Assembly: GCA_036338025.1 (NCBI GenBank)
Contig: JAYZDB010000126.1
Span: forward strand, 1 to 12,698
DNA: 12,698 nucleotides
Direction of reading: 5' to 3'
Source: JAYZDB01 sp036338025
GTDB lineage: Bacteria > Planctomycetota > UBA1135 > UBA2386
In this document: in pieces, positions 6,960-12,698 of the stretch
How positions within the stretch are numbered: position 1 is the first letter of the stretch
Layout: every line of letters begins with the position of its first letter
The notes under the pieces: model-generated
Seen by the model: the letters and a program-made list of their open reading frames with translations, nothing else
Databases searched by the model: none
Told to the model about the DNA's origin: nothing
Program-made: the position numbers and the translations under genes

Positions 6960-7976
6960 ATGCTCAAACTGCACCGCACGCTGGCAACTCTTGTGCTCAG
7001 CCTGCCGCTACCGGCCCAGGTCCTGCAGCCGCCACCGGTCGCCGATCTCTCCAAGATACGGTTCCTGGTTGCGGGTCACGCCTACGGTGCCCACAACGGC
7101 TCCAATCGGGGTCTGCATCCTCCGCTGGTCGACAAGCTTTCGGCCGGCGCTTTTGGCCACCTGGACTTTGTTGCCTTTACCGGCGACGTGCTTCGGCGCT
7201 GCGACGAAGACTCGTGGGGCGTTTTAGAGGCCGACCTGAAACCCTTGGGCATTCCGTTCTATCTGGCGATGGGCAACCACGACGCCTCGGATTTCGGGCT
7301 CGCTCAAATCCAAAAACAGTTCGGGTCGCTCCACTACTCCTTCGACATTGCCGAAGCGCGCTTCATCTTCCTGAACACCCAGGAGGTAGCGCGTAGCATC
7401 TCGCCAAACCAACTCGCATTTCTTCAAGCCGCGCTGCGAGACAGCAAGGGCATCGCGACATTCTTCATCTTCATGCACGAGTTGTTGTGGCTGAGCCACA
7501 AACCCGAGTATCGCAAGATCCGCGCGAACAGCCGGTCGCGGCAAAAGAAGCTGAGCAAGTCCAACTACTGGTCAGCGGTTCACCCACTGCTGGTACAGCA
7601 AGCCCCGAGGAAGGCGTTCGTGATCGCTGGCGACGTAGCCGGGAACGAGGATGCCATCCCGGCTTTCAAGGACGTGATGGACAACGTCACCCTGATCGCC
7701 AGCGGGATGGGAGAGGTAAAAGAAGAGAACGCCATGCTGGTCACGATACGAGCCAACAGGCCCGTGTTTCGGCTGTTCGCCCTCGACGATTCCCCGCCGC
7801 GCAATCTCGATGACTATTCGCCGCAGAAACTCAACGGATTGCCCTGGGATGCCTTCCGTCGGGAGCCTCCCTCCCACTGGCTGTGGCGATACGCGTGGAC
7901 CATCCTCGCCACCTCAGGGCTGGTGCTGGCGTTTGGGTTCGCGCTACGTCGCAAGCGCTCGGCTCCACAGATCTAG
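6960..7976 (+). CDS. Membrane-anchored calcineurin-like metallophosphoesterase, divergent active site
   Basis: A 338-residue protein with a signal peptide (residues 1-20, ending LPLPAQ), a phosphoesterase-like domain (about 32-275) and a C-terminal membrane helix (about 309-329) followed by RRKR, so it is a type I protein with its domain outside the cytoplasm. Motifs: VAGHAYG (37-43) in place of the usual DxH, FTGDVLRR (73-80), MGNHD (104-108), FMHE (171-174) and IAGDVAGN (222-229) where GHxH is expected. The GD, GNHD and third His motifs are kept, but the motif I Asp and the motif V His pair are missing, so metal binding is probably altered. Start set at ATG 6960, 2 nt after the VTC stop, since it gives a clean signal peptide; the frame is open further upstream into VTC. 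Last gene of the operon, probably acting on the phosphorylated product or partner of CotH/VTC (inference). Confidence 0.88.
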   Translation: MLKLHRTLATLVLSLPLPAQVLQPPPVADLSKIRFLVAGHAYGAHNGSNRGLHPPLVDKLSAGAFGHLDFVAFTGDVLRRCDEDSWGVLEADLKPLGIPFYLAMGNHDASDFGLAQIQKQFGSLHYSFDIAEARFIFLNTQEVARSISPNQLAFLQAALRDSKGIATFFIFMHELLWLSHKPEYRKIRANSRSRQKKLSKSNYWSAVHPLLVQQAPRKAFVIAGDVAGNEDAIPAFKDVMDNVTLIASGMGEVKEENAMLVTIRANRPVFRLFALDDSPPRNLDDYSPQKLNGLPWDAFRREPPSHWLWRYAWTILATSGLVLAFGFALRRKRSAPQI

Positions 7977-8087
7977 GTCCGGGATATCCGGTCTGCAGCA
8001 CAGGGCCATCCACGAAGGTCCTTACAAATTCGGACCACATGATCCGTGGCCACTGGGCACTTGTCTGTCGCACGTTATTCTTCGGAC
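7977..8087. promoter_or_regulatory. Intergenic gap with inverted repeat before the BPL_N gene
   Basis: This 111-bp gap ends the four-gene operon and precedes the exported BPL_N gene. GGTCC (8017-8021) and GGACC (8032-8036) form a 5-bp stem around a 10-nt AT-rich loop. It overlaps AAGGTCCTTACA (8015-8026), nearly identical to a stretch in the 2698-2894 control region. GTGGCCAC at 8046-8053 is a perfect 8-bp palindrome. No U-tract terminator and no convincing -35/-10 pair are seen. Confidence 0.3.
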
Positions 8088-9365
8088 ATGCGGGATCGCC
8101 TCACCTTCGGCTTCGCCCTGTCCGGCGCGATTGCATGCGCTAACGCCGGACACGCCCAACACACATCGGTTCACGTCGCAGTGTACCGAGATGTCGGTGT
8201 ATGGGAGAACGAGGGCAGTCGTGCATTGCCTGCCGTACTCGAATGGCTGGGGACTTCCTACCGGTTCATATCTGCTGCCGAAATCAACGGCGGCGTACTC
8301 AACAAGTCCGGGAAGCCGGCGTTCGACCTGCTGATCGTCCCCGGAGGCTACGCGGCCGACTATGTGAGCCGCGTCGGCGGATGGTCCGGACGCGGTCCGG
8401 GTGATGACGAAATCCGCGCGTTTGTCACCGGCGGCGGCAACTACCTGGGGTTCTGCGCCGGGGCCTTTGCGGCCGCCAAGACCACGCGCTGGCTCGGACG
8501 CGATTACGCCTATCCATGGCAACTGTTCGACGGCGTCGCCGAGGGCCCCTTGCCGTGGAACCCGTTGCTCCGGCGCGCATACCGCGCCCAGCACGGGACA
8601 GCGGTCCTCGATCTCAACGCGCCCGAGCTCAAGGGTCGGGGCTTGCCGCAGACCGTTCGACCCATGCTCTACGCAGGCCCTCGGTTTATCCCTAGGGACC
8701 CGACCAGGCTACCCGCTCAGTACCGGGTTCTCGCCAAGCATGGCGAAGACGGCTCCGCGGCGATCCTGTCCTATCGTTATCCGAACGCCAGCGGTGGCCG
8801 TGTTGTGCTGTGCTCATTCCATCCTTCTGTTCTGTCCGGTGACCGAGCCCTGTTCGACCGGGACATGGACAACTTCGCGGCATTTGGTGCCGGTACCGAT
8901 CCCGATGGACACCAGCCAGATTGGCAACTGGCGGCAGCGCTGGTCGACGTCGCCCTTGGCCACCCAGCGCGCAAACCGCCGCCCCTCCCTCGGGTCGCTG
9001 GCTCCGTCACACTCCCTGCAACACTCCGGATCGGTCAGGCAAATTCGATTCAACTGACCCAACGGGGTGCCGCTGGCGCCGATTACGCGCTCGCTGCTTC
9101 TTTGTCGATGGTTCCTGGGCTTCGCATCACGCCACAAGTAATCCTACCGCTGACCGCTGACTTCCTCTTGCTGGCGAGCATCCAAACACCGGGTGTGTTC
9201 ACTGGGTTTTTGGGTCGGTTAGACGCTCAGGGCAAGGCGACAGCCACGCTCCACGTCCCATCGATCGCCAGCCTTCGAGGGACGCGCCTGTATTTCGCGT
9301 TCGTCACGCTCAACGCAAACGGTTGGTTCGCGACATCGGCGCCCGCCAGCGCAGAAATATTCTAG
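8088..9365 (+). CDS. Exported BPL_N / class I amidotransferase-like protein with C-terminal beta-sandwich
   Basis: A 425-residue protein. Start chosen at ATG 8088 because it gives a clean signal peptide (MRDRLTFGFALSGAIACANA, cleaved after GHA-Q around residue 23); the frame is open to a GTG at 8046, which only adds a non-signal extension. Residues about 28-290 resemble the BPL_N family (glutamine-amidotransferase-like fold): VAVYRDVGVWE (30-40), FDLLIVPGGYAADY (79-92), GGGNYLGFCAGAFAAA (115-130) with Cys123 at the nucleophile elbow, and LCSFHPSV (241-248) with His245. The usual Glu after HP is Ser, so the triad is incomplete or differs. Residues about 300-425 are a beta-rich tail ending in NGWFATSAPASAEIF, of a kind I associate with secreted planctomycete proteins. 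BPL_N is named from biotin ligase, but no ligase domain is present here, and export argues against that role. Function unknown. A strong hairpin follows directly. Confidence 0.85.
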   Translation: MRDRLTFGFALSGAIACANAGHAQHTSVHVAVYRDVGVWENEGSRALPAVLEWLGTSYRFISAAEINGGVLNKSGKPAFDLLIVPGGYAADYVSRVGGWSGRGPGDDEIRAFVTGGGNYLGFCAGAFAAAKTTRWLGRDYAYPWQLFDGVAEGPLPWNPLLRRAYRAQHGTAVLDLNAPELKGRGLPQTVRPMLYAGPRFIPRDPTRLPAQYRVLAKHGEDGSAAILSYRYPNASGGRVVLCSFHPSVLSGDRALFDRDMDNFAAFGAGTDPDGHQPDWQLAAALVDVALGHPARKPPPLPRVAGSVTLPATLRIGQANSIQLTQRGAAGADYALAASLSMVPGLRITPQVILPLTADFLLLASIQTPGVFTGFLGRLDAQGKATATLHVPSIASLRGTRLYFAFVTLNANGWFATSAPASAEIF

Positions 9366-9399
9366 CCCGGGGACGGTGAACCAGAGGGTTTCCCCGGGC
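9365..9399 (+). terminator. Strong hairpin at the end of the BPL_N gene
   Basis: GCCCGGGGA (9365-9373) and TCCCCGGGC (9391-9399) are a perfect 9-bp inverted repeat. The loop holds a nested AACC/GGTT pair (9379-9382 and 9387-9390) closing on AGAG. The left arm starts on the last base of the stop codon. No U-run follows, so a classic intrinsic terminator is uncertain; it could instead protect the 3' end or separate expression of the aminotransferase 54 nt downstream of the stop. Confidence 0.5.
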
Positions 9400-9418
9400 C
9401 GCCCCAACCCGTATCAGT

Positions 9419-10315
9419 ATGCCCATGACGGATCTCTGCAACATGAATGGCACCATCGTGCCCCAAGCAGAAGCCAAGGTCTCGGTCCTGGACCGAGGGT
9501 TCTTGTTCGGTGATTCGATCTATGAGGTCACCCGAACGCGCAACGGGACCTTGTTTGCCTGGCCTGAACATCTGGAGCGTCTCCACCACTCCGCCGCTGG
9601 AATCGAACTCGATCTCCGAACCGAAATCTCTGACTCTGAGCTTACGGGCCGCATCATCGAGACATTGCGGGCCGCCAACAACAAGGAGAGCTACGTCCGG
9701 GTCATCGTCACCCGCGGCCCTGGTTCTGCGCCGAACATCGATGTCCAGTACGCTACCGGCCCCGTCACTTGCGTTGTCATGGTACGTGACCTCCCGCCCG
9801 CCGCAGTCACCAGGGCTCGGGTTGTGGTTGTCCAGCGCCTGCGAAACGACCGTCGCGCCCTGGACCCCGCGATCAAGAGCGGCAACTACCTCAACAACGT
9901 ATTGGGTCTGAAAGAAGCCACCTCTCGCGGCGCTACCGACTGCCTGTTCATGAACAATGATGGCAGGCTGACGGAGGCCTCGACCTCCAACGCATGGATT
10001 ATCAAGGGCGATCAGATCATCACGCCGGCTCTCAGCGCCGGCTTGCTGGCCGGAGTCACCCGCCGCCTCTTGTTCGCAATGTGCGAGGAACAAGGGATCC
10101 CTTGCCTCGAATGCGATCTTTACGACAACGACCTGCGGGAGGCGGACGGCATCTTTCTAACCTCGACACTCCGTGACATTTCCCCGGTCGACTCACTGGA
10201 CGAGCAGCCCACCACACCGTGTGCACTCCTCGAGGACCTCGTGGGTAGATTCCGCAGCTACTGTGACCACCTGGCTGACAAAGTCTACAAGCCTGGTATC
10301 GCGGGCATGCTGTAG
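9419..10315 (+). CDS. Class IV PLP-dependent aminotransferase (branched-chain or D-amino-acid type)
   Basis: A 298-residue cytoplasmic fold-type IV enzyme of normal length. It moves an amino group between an amino acid and a 2-oxoacid. Motifs: VLDRGFLFGDSIYEVTR (23-39), HLERL (51-55), YVRVIVTRG (92-100), the PLP lysine in AIKSGNYLNNVL with Lys153 (151-162), GRLTEASTSNAWII with Glu186 (182-195), the phosphate-binding SAGLLAGVTRR (206-216) and FLTSTLRDISPV (246-257). These mark the branched-chain aminotransferase / D-alanine aminotransferase / aminodeoxychorismate lyase group; the substrate cannot be fixed from this. The start is ATG 9419, with an alternative at 9425 (MTDLCNMNG), close to where family homology begins. 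It lies only 9 nt before sulfatase 2, so the two are probably cotranscribed, although one is cytoplasmic and the other secreted. The symbol ilvE is not assigned because the specificity is unclear. Confidence 0.92.
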   Translation: MPMTDLCNMNGTIVPQAEAKVSVLDRGFLFGDSIYEVTRTRNGTLFAWPEHLERLHHSAAGIELDLRTEISDSELTGRIIETLRAANNKESYVRVIVTRGPGSAPNIDVQYATGPVTCVVMVRDLPPAAVTRARVVVVQRLRNDRRALDPAIKSGNYLNNVLGLKEATSRGATDCLFMNNDGRLTEASTSNAWIIKGDQIITPALSAGLLAGVTRRLLFAMCEEQGIPCLECDLYDNDLREADGIFLTSTLRDISPVDSLDEQPTTPCALLEDLVGRFRSYCDHLADKVYKPGIAGML

Positions 10316-10324
10316 GCTGAGGCC

Positions 10325-12073
10325 ATGAGATTCGTCATCACACTCGGCATCCTCACAGGCCTCGTCGCCACCCCTGGCTCCGCACAGTCTCAACCTAACA
10401 TCATCGTCATCTTGGCGGATGACATGGGGTTCTCGGACATCGGTTGCTACGGCAGCGAGATCCAAACCCCCAACCTCGACCGACTCGCGGCCGGCGGCGT
10501 GCGGATGACGCAGTTCTACAACACCGCCCGGTGTTGCCCCACGCGGGCTTCACTGCTGTCTGGTCTGTATCCGCACCAGGCGGGGATCGGTCACATGATG
10601 AGCGACCTCAAGCTGCCCGGTTATCGCGGCGATCTGAACCGGCAGTGCGTCACCATGGCCGAAGTCATGCAGAACGCTGGCTACGGAACCTACATGTCTG
10701 GCAAGTGGCATGTCACACCAAAGATCAGGCCTGATGGATCCAAGCACAATTGGCCGGTGCAACGCGGGTTCGACCGTTTTTACGGAACGATCCACGGTGC
10801 CGGGAGCTTCTTTGATCCCAATAGCCTGACCCGCGACAACACGCAGATCTCCCCGTTCGCCGATCCCGAATACCAACCCAAGGTCTTCTACTACACCGAC
10901 GCCATCAGCGACCACGCGGTACGCTTCATCGACGATCACTGCAAGGCACCCAACACCAAGGCTCGGCCGTTCTTCCTCTACGTCGCCTACACCGCGGCAC
11001 ACTGGCCGATGCACGCACTGCCTCGTGATATCGCCAAGTACAAGGGCAAGTACGACGCTGGATATAAAGAGATCCGCACCAGGCGGCACCAGCGACTCAA
11101 GCAGCTCGGACTCATCGACCCCGAGTGGGATCTGAGCCCGCAGGCAAACCGTTGGGCCCAGAACAAGCACCAGGAATGGGATGCTGTGAACATGGAGGTC
11201 TACGCCGCCATGGTGGACAACATGGACCAGGGCATCGGGCGTATTGTCGCGGCGCTCAAGCGCAACGCACGGCTTGACAACACGCTGGTCATGTACATGC
11301 AGGACAACGGCGGTTGTGCTGAAGGCATGGGGCGCCGAGGCACCAAGACCAGGGCCAGCAAACCAACGTTGGCCCCGATGGCGGCGAACGCGCTACAGAC
11401 CAACATGATTCCCAGGCAAACCCGCGATGGCTACCCGGTCTTGCAAGGCACCGGTGTGCTGCCTGGACCAGCTGACACTTACATCGGTTACGGGCGTGGC
11501 TGGGCCAATGTTTCGAACACGCCATTCCGCGAGTACAAGCACTGGGTCCATGAGGGCGGCATCGCGACACCCATGATTGTCCACTGGCCCAAGGGCATCC
11601 CCGCGGACATGAACGGCAAGCTGGTCACCGAGCCCGGTCACTTGATTGATGTGATGGCGACCTGCGTCGACATATCAGGTGCGCAGTACCCAGAAACCTT
11701 TCACTCAGAGGGCAATGCGATCACGCCGATGGAAGGGCTCAGCCTGGCGCCAGCCTTCCGCGGCAAGAAACTCGACCGAGACGCGATCTATTGGGAGCAC
11801 GAGGGCAATGTCGCGATCCGGGTCGGCAACCTGAAAGCGGTCGCCAAGTACGGGGGCTACAAGAACGACAAGTGGGAACTATACGACCTGGCCTCCGACC
11901 GTACAGAAATGCATGACCTCGCCGACAAGGACCCCAAGAAGCTCGCGGCGTTGAAAGCCAGGTGGCGGGTTTTTGCAGAGAAGGCCAATTTCCTGCCGGC
12001 CAACGGCGGGCGTGGACGCAAGAAACCCGCCGCCAACAAGCGCAACAAGAAACGTAAGGGCAACATCAAGTAG
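10325..12073 (+). CDS. Exported arylsulfatase-type sulfatase (sulfatase 2)
   Basis: A 582-residue S1-family sulfatase with an N-terminal signal peptide (residues 1-20, ending GSA before QSQPN). Motifs: ILADDMGFSDIG with the Asp metal ligands (29-40), CCPTRASLLSG with Cys70 as the predicted formylglycine (70-80), GKWHV (126-130), YTAAHWPMH (222-230), MQDNGGCAEG (325-334) and EYKHWVHEGG (403-412). The DNGGCAEG and SNTPFREYKHW blocks suggest the arylsulfatase A-like branch (subfamily S1_4 by my recollection), different from sulfatase 1, which lacks them. All catalytic pieces are intact. The last about 20 residues are strongly basic (GRGRKKPAANKRNKKRKG), possibly for binding anionic polysaccharide or the cell surface. 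It follows the aminotransferase by 9 nt with no separate promoter space. The substrate is unknown. Confidence 0.95.
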   Translation: MRFVITLGILTGLVATPGSAQSQPNIIVILADDMGFSDIGCYGSEIQTPNLDRLAAGGVRMTQFYNTARCCPTRASLLSGLYPHQAGIGHMMSDLKLPGYRGDLNRQCVTMAEVMQNAGYGTYMSGKWHVTPKIRPDGSKHNWPVQRGFDRFYGTIHGAGSFFDPNSLTRDNTQISPFADPEYQPKVFYYTDAISDHAVRFIDDHCKAPNTKARPFFLYVAYTAAHWPMHALPRDIAKYKGKYDAGYKEIRTRRHQRLKQLGLIDPEWDLSPQANRWAQNKHQEWDAVNMEVYAAMVDNMDQGIGRIVAALKRNARLDNTLVMYMQDNGGCAEGMGRRGTKTRASKPTLAPMAANALQTNMIPRQTRDGYPVLQGTGVLPGPADTYIGYGRGWANVSNTPFREYKHWVHEGGIATPMIVHWPKGIPADMNGKLVTEPGHLIDVMATCVDISGAQYPETFHSEGNAITPMEGLSLAPAFRGKKLDRDAIYWEHEGNVAIRVGNLKAVAKYGGYKNDKWELYDLASDRTEMHDLADKDPKKLAALKARWRVFAEKANFLPANGGRGRKKPAANKRNKKRKGNIK

Positions 12074-12083
12074 CGAGTGGCAC

Positions 12084-12102
12084 CCCGGATGCGCTCATCG
12101 GG
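12084..12102 (+). terminator. Weak hairpin after sulfatase 2
   Basis: CCCGGATG (12084-12091) pairs with CATCGGG (12096-12102) with one bulged G and a 4-nt loop. It sits 11 nt after the sulfatase 2 stop, in the 50-bp gap before the next gene. No U-tract follows, so it may be a partial terminator or chance. Confidence 0.3.
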
Positions 12103-12123
12103 CGGGACCATTATGATCCCCTG

Positions 12124-12698
12124 GTGACCAATACCTCGGCAAAGACCCTGCTGATCGCGCTGCTGTGCCCGGCAGCCATTCCCGCACAGGTCCCTTGCGG
12201 ATCTCCGGTTCCACCGGGTAACTGCGCGGCGCTGGTACCCGGCACGCCGCTGCCGTTCTTGAACAACGCAGCAACAAACCGCCTCGACCTCTCCAAGAGT
12301 TCGTCCTTCGAGCTCGTGATCTTGGGTCACAGCGAGTCCAAGGGCTACCACACCGCGCTGACCCAACTGATTCGAAACAACCCGCTGGTGCCAGGCAAGT
12401 CGTTCAGGGTCTTCAACGACTACCTCGGCGGCAACGAAGCATGGCGCTGGGTGACTCGTGGGCAGCCCGGCTACAACAAGATCACCAGGGTCCTCGGCCG
12501 CCAGAAAAATCCGATGATCGTGCTCGGCCTGTTCTCGAACAACATCACGTACCCGATCCGGTCCCCCAGCACCGCCGACACCAACTACCTGCGCTTTGCC
12601 TCGGAGCTTGAGGTGATCTCGGATCGACTCTACAGCGGTGGCACGGGCGCGATGATGGTCTACCTCAGCAGCCATCGATACAAGCCTGGCAACCTACT
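12124..12698 (+). CDS. Exported SGNH-hydrolase-like protein, 3' partial
   Basis: The first 191 residues of a protein that leaves the window. GTG at 12124 is taken as the start because a signal peptide follows at once (TNTSAKTLLIALLCPAAIPA, cleaved before QVPCG); the nearby ATG at 12113 is out of frame and meets a stop after four codons. After a short Pro/Cys-rich segment (24-44), the domain opens with FELVILGHSESKGY (62-75), where GHS takes the place of the GDS block of SGNH/GDSL hydrolases; GLFSNN (135-140) could match the Gly-x-Asn block; GGTGAMMVYLSSHRY (172-186) is a typical core strand and turn. A His/Asp block would be further right. Role might be a carbohydrate or lipid esterase (inference). 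No paired family domain is visible yet, so the call is tentative; the reading frame and signal peptide are solid. A long antisense frame over this stretch is a shadow. Confidence 0.6.
   Translation, partial: MTNTSAKTLLIALLCPAAIPAQVPCGSPVPPGNCAALVPGTPLPFLNNAATNRLDLSKSSSFELVILGHSESKGYHTALTQLIRNNPLVPGKSFRVFNDYLGGNEAWRWVTRGQPGYNKITRVLGRQKNPMIVLGLFSNNITYPIRSPSTADTNYLRFASELEVISDRLYSGGTGAMMVYLSSHRYKPGNL

Noticed and set aside
8046..8087. GTG start for the BPL_N gene
   Set aside because: It puts 14 polar residues before a clear signal peptide beginning at ATG 8088.
8088..9365. Biotin-protein ligase as the function
   Set aside because: Only the BPL_N-like amidotransferase fold is visible, there is no ligase catalytic domain, and the protein carries a signal peptide.
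9362..10093. 243-residue minus-strand open frame
   Set aside because: Fully antisense to the aminotransferase, whose PLP motifs are intact; a GC-rich shadow frame.
11857..12675. 272-residue minus-strand open frame
   Set aside because: It lies opposite the sulfatase 2 end and the SGNH-like gene, both with clear family motifs or a signal peptide; its composition is Arg/Ala-rich shadow and no family is recognised.
1..12698. CRISPR array, transposon ends, tRNA or rRNA genes, integrase or phage genes
   Set aside because: No regular direct repeats, transposase motifs or structured RNA genes were seen on reading both strands by eye.

Overview
The window (about 12.7 kb, GC-rich, densely packed, with few recognisable Shine-Dalgarno sites) looks like chromosome from a Planctomycetota or related PVC-superphylum bacterium. 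The evidence is family content: a HEAT / carbohydrate-binding-like / cytochrome c protein of the PVC heme-binding type, two exported formylglycine sulfatases, an exported BPL_N-type protein with a C-terminal beta-sandwich, and several exported proteins with an Ala-x-Ala or Pro-Ala-Gln type signal-peptidase site. No RNA gene, transposon, CRISPR array or phage gene was seen. Lineage is inferred from protein style, not from a marker gene.

Layout. (1) 1-1086, plus strand: the 3' end of a large multidomain heme protein that enters from the left. (2) 1090-2697, minus strand: sulfatase 1, convergent with gene 1 at a 3-bp gap inside a small palindrome that carries both stop codons. (3) 2698-2894: divergent intergenic control region. 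(4) 2895-7976, plus strand: four tightly coupled genes, DUF4956 membrane protein, CotH-type kinase fused to a beta-helix, VTC-like (polyphosphate-polymerase-type) tunnel enzyme, and membrane-anchored metallophosphoesterase-like protein. Two junctions are ATGA overlaps and the third is a 2-nt gap. (5) 7977-8087: short intergenic gap. (6) 8088-9365: exported BPL_N / class I amidotransferase-like protein, closed by a strong hairpin that begins at its stop codon. (7) 9419-12073: class IV PLP aminotransferase followed after 9 nt by sulfatase 2. (8) 12124 to the right edge: the start of an exported, SGNH-hydrolase-like protein.

How it may work. The four-gene operon is the most interesting part. Predicted topology puts a nucleotide-using VTC domain in the cytoplasm, a DUF4956 protein in the inner membrane, and a CotH kinase/beta-helix protein and a phosphoesterase-like protein on the outer face. 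I infer an envelope phosphate-transfer or phosphopolymer module. Association of DUF4956, VTC and CotH families is, to my recollection, recurrent in bacteria, but the function of the set is not established. The phosphoesterase-like member lacks several canonical metal ligands, so it may be a divergent or non-catalytic version. The flanking sulfatases and the carbohydrate-binding-like heme protein fit breakdown of sulfated polysaccharides, typical of this group; a link between these and the phosphate module is not shown by the sequence.
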